From: Planctomycetaceae bacterium
Lineage (GTDB): Bacteria; Planctomycetota; UBA1135; GCA-002686595
Length of the DNA: 16,109 bases
Direction: 5' to 3'
Assembly: GCA_013360535.1 (NCBI GenBank)
Contig: JABWBL010000017.1
Span: 1 to 16,109 of the forward strand
The notes under the pieces were generated by a model. It saw nothing but the letters and a program-made list of their open reading frames with translations, was not told the origin of the DNA and did not search any database. Made by a program: the position numbers and the translations under genes. Of the stretch, positions 7,669 through 16,109 are shown in pieces. Positions within the stretch are counted from its first letter, which is position 1, and every line of letters begins with the position of its first letter.

Positions 7669-7728
7669 CTCACGGACCGTGTGAGCCCCTTCACGGTCTC
7701 GCCGTGCGGCGCCGCCAAGCGACGGCGC
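7669..7728 (-). promoter_or_regulatory. Four CACGG/CCGTG half-sites and competing hairpins between plsX and fabH
   Basis: On the plus strand the half-sites lie at 7671-7675 (CACGG), 7677-7681 (CCGTG), 7692-7696 (CACGG) and 7702-7706 (CCGTG), making two inverted repeats with gaps of 1 and 5 bases, 10 bases apart. In a minus-strand transcript, CACGG-N5-CCGTG and CTCAC-N7-GTGAG can each fold. An alternative 7-bp stem GACCGTG-N10-CACGGTC uses parts of both and excludes them. A third hairpin, GCGCCG-N8-CGGCGC (7709-7728), lies next to them. There is no U-tract. This could be a repressor operator or an attenuator for fabH; neither role is shown. Confidence 0.35.
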
Positions 7729-7756
7729 AGCCAGGATCCCGAGAGTTCGCTGCGGC

Positions 7757-8776
7757 TCAGACCGTCGGCGCGCGCAGGCCTTCGACGATGTGCTCGTTGA
7801 CGCGCGAGTCGATCGTGCGCGCGGCGACCGCGAGCGCGTTGGCGACCGCGACATGGTCCGAGCGCCCATGTCCCTTGACGACCACGCCCTTGCAGCCGAG
7901 CAGCAGCGCTCCGCCGTACTCCGCGTAATCGATGCGCTTCTTCAGGTTGCCGAGCGCTTCCTTGCCCCACTGGGCCTGGTGCGCGCGCAGCTCGCCAAGC
8001 ATCAGCTGCAGCATGAAGGCGGAGAATCCCTCGAGCAGCTTGAGCACCACGTTGCCCGTGAAACCGTCGGTCACGACGACATCGGCGACCGAGTCGAAGA
8101 TCTCGTTGGCCTCGATGTTGCCGACGAAGTTGATGCGGCCCTTTTCCGCCTCGAGCAGCGGATAGGCTTCCTTGAGCAGGTCGGTTCCCTTGCTCGCCTC
8201 CGAGCCGATGTTGAGCAGACCCACGCGCGGATTCTCGACGCCGAGGCAGTCGCGCATGTAGGCCGCGCCCATCGCGCCGAACTGCACGAGGTCCTGCGGC
8301 TTCGCCTCGCGGTTCGCGCCCATGTCGAGCAGCGTCACCGGCTTGCCTGTCAGGCTCAGCGTCACGCTGATCGCCGGACGGCGCACGCCTTCGAGCGTGC
8401 CGAGGCCCAGCGTGGCGGCGCCGACGACGGCCCCGGTGTTGCCCATGCTGACGAGCCCCGCCGCCGCGCCCTTCTTCACGGCGCCGACACACACGGCGAT
8501 CGACGAGTCGGGCTTGGAGCGCAGCGCCGTCGCAGGCGACTCGGCCATGCCGATCACTTGACTCGCGTGCTGGATCGCGAAGTCGCCGCTGCCCAGCCCC
8601 ACGCCTTCGAGCTCGGCGAGCTTCGCGCGGATCACGGCCTCGTCGCCGACCAGCAGGATGCGGGCGCGGTCGAGGCGACGCGGGTTGTCGGCGGCGCAGG
8701 CGGCGAGAGCGCCGCGCAGGGTCGAATCGGGGGCTTGATCTCCCCCCATCACGTCGAGAGCGATCCTGGAAGCCAT
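7757..8776 (-). CDS. plsX: Phosphate acyltransferase
   Basis: PlsX converts acyl-ACP to acyl-phosphate, which PlsY uses to acylate glycerol-3-phosphate, so it links fatty acid synthesis to phospholipids; it is a peripheral membrane enzyme. The 339-residue length is normal. Signatures are ALDVMGGDQAPD at the N-terminus, SMGNTGAVVG, TLLDMGANREAKP, GLLNIGSEASKGTD and VTDGFTGNVVLK, then YAEYGGALLLGCKGVVVKGHG near the end. The start at 8776 is well supported by GAGGAG eight bases before the ATG, the best ribosome binding site in the window. It follows rpmF, as in E. coli and many other bacteria. Confidence 0.97.
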   Translation of the reverse strand: MASRIALDVMGGDQAPDSTLRGALAACAADNPRRLDRARILLVGDEAVIRAKLAELEGVGLGSGDFAIQHASQVIGMAESPATALRSKPDSSIAVCVGAVKKGAAAGLVSMGNTGAVVGAATLGLGTLEGVRRPAISVTLSLTGKPVTLLDMGANREAKPQDLVQFGAMGAAYMRDCLGVENPRVGLLNIGSEASKGTDLLKEAYPLLEAEKGRINFVGNIEANEIFDSVADVVVTDGFTGNVVLKLLEGFSAFMLQLMLGELRAHQAQWGKEALGNLKKRIDYAEYGGALLLGCKGVVVKGHGRSDHVAVANALAVAARTIDSRVNEHIVEGLRAPTV

Positions 8777-8832
8777 GACGCGAACTCCTCGGGCGAGAGA
8801 GACGGGGCTTGGGTCCTCGGATGGAGCAGCGA

Positions 8833-8898
8833 GCCCGGGCCACGCTGGCCTCGGGCCCGTTCCATCAGCGCCAAGCCCGCGCGGCGCAACGCGCCGCG
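8833..8898 (-). other. Two hairpins in the rpmF-plsX spacer
   Basis: One stem pairs CGCGGCG (8880-8886) with CGCCGCG (8892-8898) around the loop CAACG and begins 13 bases after the rpmF stop codon. The second pairs GCCCGGGCC (8833-8841) with GGCCTCGGGC (8847-8856) with one bulged base. Neither has a U-tract. They may attenuate or process the transcript between the very highly needed L32 message and plsX, but hairpins of this size can arise by chance in DNA this rich in G and C. Confidence 0.35.
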
Positions 8899-8911
8899 GT
8901 GGAACCGACGA

Positions 8912-9118
8912 CTAGAACTCTTCCTTCTGGAAGACTTCGGTGCCCTTCTTGTCGGCACCCTTGGCGAAGGCGTAGTAGCCGCAGTTGTCGCACACGCGGT
9001 GCGTGCGGATGGCTGCGCTGCAGCGCGGGCAGTGGTTGGACGGCCCGACCTTGATCGCGAGGTGCGAACGGCGGATGCGGGTGCGGTGGTTGGAGTGACG
9101 ACGCTTGGGATTCGGCAT
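8912..9118 (-). CDS. rpmF: Ribosomal protein bL32
   Basis: This 68-residue basic protein is part of the large ribosomal subunit. The N-terminus MPNPKRRHSNHRTRIRRSH is typical of bL32, and the zinc-ribbon cysteines are all present: Cys30 and Cys33 in CPRC, Cys43 and Cys46 in CDNC. It is therefore the zinc-binding (C+) form, with no sign here of a Zn-independent paralogue. The start at 9118 matches the family; the long open frame upstream is spurious. It sits just before plsX. In many bacteria a DUF177/YceD gene precedes rpmF, but here alaS does, 149 bases away. Confidence 0.97.
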   Translation of the reverse strand: MPNPKRRHSNHRTRIRRSHLAIKVGPSNHCPRCSAAIRTHRVCDNCGYYAFAKGADKKGTEVFQKEEF

Positions 9119-9267
9119 GGCAGCGCTCGCTGAAGCGGGCGGGTCCGGGAGATCGAAGGGCGTAGGAAGGTACGGTGGCGGCCCCTCGCTGTCAACGCGG
9201 GGGGCGCGGGACGGGGCGAAAGCGCCCGCCGCCCAGAGGTTCCGGGTCGGCGCTTCGGCGGCTGGGA

Positions 9268-11943
<2,676 letters not shown>

Positions 11944-12075
11944 GGAATGTGGGGCTCGTGGGGAGCCGGGGAGTGTAACGGCGCGCGCGGCCCCAAGCAG
12001 CTTCCGCTGCAAGGAGCCGCGCACGGGAGTGCACGCTGTCGAGGTGGAGCGGACCGCCGAACGGCAGGGCCTCGC

Positions 12076-13248
<1,173 letters not shown>

Positions 13249-13400
13249 GGGTGGCGTTCCTCGTGCAGGCCTTCGGGGTGGAATCGGTGGTGCGGAGTGG
13301 GTTCGTTGGAGCCTGGAGGGCTCGTGGAGCTGGCGTGGTCCACGGCGGCCGTCGTTCGGGTCGGCTCCCCCGAGCGCATCTTCTGGCTCGCGAGACCGAC

Positions 13401-13432
13401 TTGGGGACTGGGTTGGGGGGACTGGGTTGGGG
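13401..13432 (+). repeat. TTGGGG-ACTGGG near-tandem repeat with G-quadruplex potential
   Basis: Two imperfect copies of the unit TTGGGG(GG)ACTGGG lie end to end and are followed by TTGGGG. G-runs of 4, 3, 6, 3 and 4 (13403-13432) sit on the plus strand, which is the template strand for recA. The pattern fits a G-quadruplex by sequence only. It lies about 150-185 bases upstream of the recA start codon. Confidence 0.6.
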
Positions 13433-13543
13433 CGGTTCGGGTCGCCGGGGTGCCGGAGAGCACCTCGGGGAGCCGGACCGGCCTTCTCGGGGCCGCCAAG
13501 GCCGATCGATTGGGCTTTGTTAGGACTCACGTTAGCCCCCGCC

Positions 13544-13575
13544 ACCGGTCGGGAAAAGCCCCTGCCGGTTTTTTT
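13544..13575 (+). terminator. Plus-strand intrinsic terminator upstream of recA
   Basis: ACCGG (13544-13548) pairs with CCGGT (13565-13569) and GGG (13551-13553) pairs with CCC (13560-13562), with a small internal loop and an A-rich loop. A run of seven T (13569-13575) follows directly. This is the standard Rho-independent form, read on the plus strand. No plus-strand gene precedes it in the window. On the minus strand the same hairpin has A before it and no T after it, so it would not terminate the kinase gene by the classic mechanism. Confidence 0.5.
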
Positions 13576-13640
13576 CTGGGGGCGCGTCGAAGGCAACGAC
13601 GCTCGGGCCCCCTCCGCGGTCGCACCCAAACCGGATTTTT

Positions 13641-14543
13641 CTAGAGCGTGACGAACTCGAGCAGCTCGTTGAAGCGCGACTCGAGCTGCGCGCGGCGCTT
13701 GTGCTCGAGCACCTCGACGCCGAAGCCCTGCACGCAGAAGGAAGCCGTCACCGTGCCGTACAGCATCGCGCGCCGCAGCGTCGCGGGCTCGACGCAGTCC
13801 GCCCCCGCGAGGTACCCCATGAAGCCTCCGGCGAAGCAGTCGCCGGCGCCGGTCGGGTCGAGCACCTGATCGACGGGGTAGGCCGGCAGCGCGTAGCGCA
13901 CGCCCTCGCCGACGAGGAACGCGCCGTGCTCGCCCTTCTTGAGGATCACGTAGCGCGGTCCGAGCTCGCGCACCTTCGCCGCCGCCTTGATCAGGCTGCG
14001 CTCGCCCGTGAGCATGCGCGCCTCCTCGTCGTTGAGCACGATGCCGTCGACGCGCCTCAGTACCTCGAGCAGCTCGTCGCGGCGGATCTCGATCCACAAG
14101 TTCATCGTGTCGGCCACCACGAACGCGGGCTGCGTGCACTGCTCGAGCGCGCGCAGCTGCACCTTCGGCTCCGCGTTGGCGAGGAAGACGTAGCGCGAGT
14201 CGCGGAAGGCCTTGGGCACCTTCGGGTCGAAGTGCTCGAACACGTTGAGCTGCGTCTCGAGCGTCGTGCGCGTGTTCCAGTCCGCCTCGTAGCGCCCCGC
14301 CCAGCGGAAGCTCTTGCCGTCGGAGACCTTCTCGACACCGCGCACGTCGACGCCGCGCGCGCTCATCATCTCGAGGTCCTTCTTCTCGAAGTCTCCGCCG
14401 ACCACGCCGACCAGGCGCACGGCACCGAAGTTCGATGCGGAGACCGAGAAGTACACCGCCGAGCCACCGAGCACGTTCTCGCGGCGGGCGTAGGGCGTCT
14501 CGATCGTGTCGTAGGCGAGCGTTCCGATGACGAGGAGCGACAT
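13641..14543 (-). CDS. PfkB-family carbohydrate kinase
   Basis: A 300-residue ribokinase-fold enzyme that should phosphorylate a sugar or nucleoside with ATP. The N-terminal substrate lid and glycine motif are seen in [17 protein letters not shown] and [19 protein letters not shown] (22-40), with VGVVGGDF after them. The C-terminal signature [19 protein letters not shown] (229-247) carries the catalytic base Asp235 and the anion hole. [10 protein letters not shown] (171-180) is also typical of the family. The substrate cannot be named; ribokinase, fructokinase and adenosine kinase share these motifs. The start at 14543 is set by the conserved MSLLVIG; upstream codons are not protein-like. It begins 29 bases after the flippase-like gene and so probably shares its transcript. 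No Shine-Dalgarno site is visible. Confidence 0.93.
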   Translation of the reverse strand: MSLLVIGTLAYDTIETPYARRENVLGGSAVYFSVSASNFGAVRLVGVVGGDFEKKDLEMMSARGVDVRGVEKVSDGKSFRWAGRYEADWNTRTTLETQLNVFEHFDPKVPKAFRDSRYVFLANAEPKVQLRALEQCTQPAFVVADTMNLWIEIRRDELLEVLRRVDGIVLNDEEARMLTGERSLIKAAAKVRELGPRYVILKKGEHGAFLVGEGVRYALPAYPVDQVLDPTGAGDCFAGGFMGYLAGADCVEPATLRRAMLYGTVTASFCVQGFGVEVLEHKRRAQLESRFNELLEFVTL

Positions 14544-14572
14544 GCGATGGTTCTGGAGAGGGACGAAGGGGA

Positions 14573-15778
14573 TCAGGGGGACTTGGAGAGTTCGGCGCGC
14601 TCGGCCTCGGACATGCGGCCGCCCGGGGCGAGCACGAACAGGCCACCGGCGAGGCCGATGCCGATCATGCACAGGCGCCACGCGATCGAGACCGCGAAGC
14701 CGACCGAGAACGTTCCGCCGAGCGCAGCGGTCATCTGGCCGTAGAGCATCTCGGTGACGCCGACGCCGCCGGGGGTCAACGGCACGGCGCTCGCGAGGTT
14801 GCCGACGGCGCCGACCACGACGTAATCGACGAGGCGCAGCGTCGTGTCACCGAAGGAGCGCCCGAGCACGACCAGCGCCGCCATGACGCAGCTCTGGTTG
14901 ACGATCGAGAACAGGAGCGCGAGCCCGAACTCGCGCGGCGAGCGCGAGTACACCGTGACGGCCTCGTCGATCTTGCGGATCAGCTTCGAGCCCGGCAGGC
15001 GCTCGACCAGCCGGTCGAAGCCGATCGCGCGGCGCACCGTCGTGCTCAGGTAGGCCGGAATTCCGAGCGCCGCCGCCGCGAGCCCGAGGTAGATCGGCGC
15101 GCGCGGGTACGGGAACTTGTCGTCCTGCAGCACGATCGCGATCGCGCCCATCGAGGCGAGCACGAGCACGCCGATCAGGCGGTCGACGAGCACGCTCATC
15201 GCCGCCGCCGCGCGGCGCTCGGGGTGCGAGCGCGCGATCATCACGGCCTTGACGAGGTCGCCGCCGGTGAGCCCGGGCACGACGATGTTGAAGAAAAAGC
15301 CGATGAACGACAGCCGCGTCGCGTCATAGAGGCTCGAAGGGCAACCCGCGGCGCCCAAGAGCCGCCACCAGCGCGCGGCCGTCGCGAGCACACCGAGCGT
15401 CGCCAGCCCGAGCGCGATCACGAGCCCGCTCGACTCGACGTCGTGGAACACGCGCGGCATGCCGGGCTGCCAGGTGGTCGTCGCGCTGCGCTCGACCTCG
15501 ATCACGTCGCCCTGTGGCTCCGCCCCGGTCCACTCCGCGGGCAGCGCTGCCCGCTCGGGCCCCGCCTCGAGCCGGAAACGCACGCGCTCGGCCTTCCACT
15601 CGCCCTCGATCACGCCGTGGTAGACGCGCGTTTCGGTGTCCGACTTGTGGCGCAGCTCGTCGCGCCACGGCACGACGCGCACGACCAACGCGACCACCGC
15701 GACGGCGAGTACCAGCTTGAGCACCGTGAGCCACGGACGGCTGCGCTTCGCCGGCCCCGCGGAATCCGGCGCGCTCAC
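14573..15778 (-). CDS. Flippase-like (LPG synthase TM / UPF0104) membrane protein
   Basis: A 401-residue polytopic inner-membrane protein. Signatures of the lysylphosphatidylglycerol-synthase transmembrane family are [15 protein letters not shown] (164-178), the VDRLIG motif (198-203) and [13 protein letters not shown] (332-344). About eight membrane segments are visible, starting at roughly 16-37 and 117-135. Between these two lies an unusual polar insert of about 75 residues (40-115) rich in charged and beta-forming residues ([20 protein letters not shown]), probably outside the membrane. Relatives move or modify lipids or glycolipids, but no catalytic MprF domain is present, so the activity is unknown. 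The GTG start at 15778 overlaps the TGA of the upstream gene (GTGA), which implies translational coupling. Confidence 0.9.
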   Translation of the reverse strand: MSAPDSAGPAKRSRPWLTVLKLVLAVAVVALVVRVVPWRDELRHKSDTETRVYHGVIEGEWKAERVRFRLEAGPERAALPAEWTGAEPQGDVIEVERSATTTWQPGMPRVFHDVESSGLVIALGLATLGVLATAARWWRLLGAAGCPSSLYDATRLSFIGFFFNIVVPGLTGGDLVKAVMIARSHPERRAAAAMSVLVDRLIGVLVLASMGAIAIVLQDDKFPYPRAPIYLGLAAAALGIPAYLSTTVRRAIGFDRLVERLPGSKLIRKIDEAVTVYSRSPREFGLALLFSIVNQSCVMAALVVLGRSFGDTTLRLVDYVVVGAVGNLASAVPLTPGGVGVTEMLYGQMTAALGGTFSVGFAVSIAWRLCMIGIGLAGGLFVLAPGGRMSEAERAELSKSP

Positions 15779-16109
15779 TTCTTCGCTCCCGCGCTGTAGG
15801 CCGACCGCCCCTCGGCGAGCCACCAGTTCTGCCAGTCGAGTTCGCGCAGCGTGACGAGCCCACGCCCCGACAGCTTGCCGAGCGCCTTCATCGCCGCGAG
15901 GCGCACGCGCCCGTCGGGATGCTCGACCGCCGTCAGGTAGATCGCCTCGGCCCACTGTGCGCGTTGAGCGGCCCCGCGCTCGCCTTCCAGTGCGGGCAGC
16001 CCGAGCGCCGCGACGCACTCGAGCGCCGCGACCAGACGTTCGCCGCCGAGGCTGCTGAAAGGCGTGCGTGCGAGCAACTCCGCGAGCTTGCGTTCCCCGC
16101 CGATGCGCA
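15775..16109 (-). CDS. HEAT-repeat-like protein, 5' end beyond window
   Basis: The last 111 codons are visible; the frame is open to the right edge, so the start lies outside. A TTG at 16077 could serve as a start but is more likely an internal Leu (KLAELLARTPF). The sequence is helical with paired-helix patterns such as LVAALECVAALGLPALEG and TAVEHPDGRVRLAAMKALGKLSGRG. The second is typical of a HEAT or PBS-lyase-type repeat (DPDxxVRxxAAxALG). Such proteins are scaffolds for protein binding; no partner can be named. It ends [21 protein letters not shown]. The stop overlaps the flippase-like gene start by the GTGA arrangement, so the two proteins are probably made in matched amounts and may act together. 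Confidence 0.75.
   Translation of the reverse strand, partial: RIGGERKLAELLARTPFSSLGGERLVAALECVAALGLPALEGERGAAQRAQWAEAIYLTAVEHPDGRVRLAAMKALGKLSGRGLVTLRELDWQNWWLAEGRSAYSAGAKK

Larger units (their letters stand above)
13249..13640. other. 392-base structured spacer between the PfkB kinase gene and recA
   Basis: No convincing gene is present. From the kinase end it holds a nested fold in which CCGGTTT (13565-13571) pairs with AAACCGG (13628-13634) around an inner stem GGGGGC/GCCCCC and CGTCG/CGACG. Next come a hairpin followed on the plus strand by seven T (listed separately), a relatively AT-rich stretch (13505-13535) that is the best place for a recA promoter, and a G-run repeat at 13401-13432. 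No promoter boxes stand out well enough to call. Confidence 0.5.

Noticed and set aside
13249..13640. A LexA (SOS) box in front of recA.
   Set aside because: No CTG-N10-CAG or GAAC-N4-GTTC type palindrome was seen by eye; a lineage-specific box cannot be excluded.

Overview
The window is a high-GC bacterial chromosome segment in which every supported gene lies on the minus strand, so transcription runs from the right edge to the left edge. The gene content suggests a planctomycete or a related high-GC bacterium. The pointers are a DUF6807 (PmoA-family) protein beside a secreted TIM-barrel sugar isomerase-like protein, a flippase-like membrane protein with a long extracytoplasmic insert, and sparse use of Shine-Dalgarno sites. 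This taxonomic reading is an inference; no rRNA gene is present to confirm it.

Layout in order of transcription. (1) 16109-13641: the end of a HEAT-repeat-like protein, a flippase-like (LPG synthase TM-type) membrane protein joined to it by a GTGA overlap, and a PfkB-family sugar kinase. (2) 13640-13249: a 392-base spacer rich in hairpins and G-runs. (3) 13248-9268: recA, then alaS, with no recX between them. (4) 9118-2944: the ribosomal protein L32 gene and the fatty-acid and phospholipid cluster rpmF-plsX-fabH-fabD-fabG-acpP-fabF, in the same order as in E. coli. (5) 2731-2393: a 112-residue helical, histidine-rich protein of unknown function at the tail of the cluster, followed by a very strong GC-rich hairpin (2325-2364). 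(6) 2252-1: an old-yellow-enzyme (YqjM-like) gene without its N-terminal third, a secreted sugar isomerase-like protein, and the start of a DUF6807 protein that runs off the window.

The core of the window makes the machinery of type II fatty acid synthesis. FabD charges AcpP with malonyl groups, FabH starts chains, FabG reduces, FabF elongates, and PlsX hands finished acyl chains to phospholipid synthesis. Dehydratase and enoyl reductase genes are not in the window. The left end looks like a separate catabolic module for sugars or polyols.

Most of the window is conserved housekeeping DNA, and I see no clear new defence or mobile system. The points most worth a second look are the broken OYE gene at the edge of the module, the unknown 112-residue protein, a set of four CACGG/CCGTG half-sites with competing hairpins before fabH, and a plus-strand intrinsic terminator before recA where no plus-strand gene is known.
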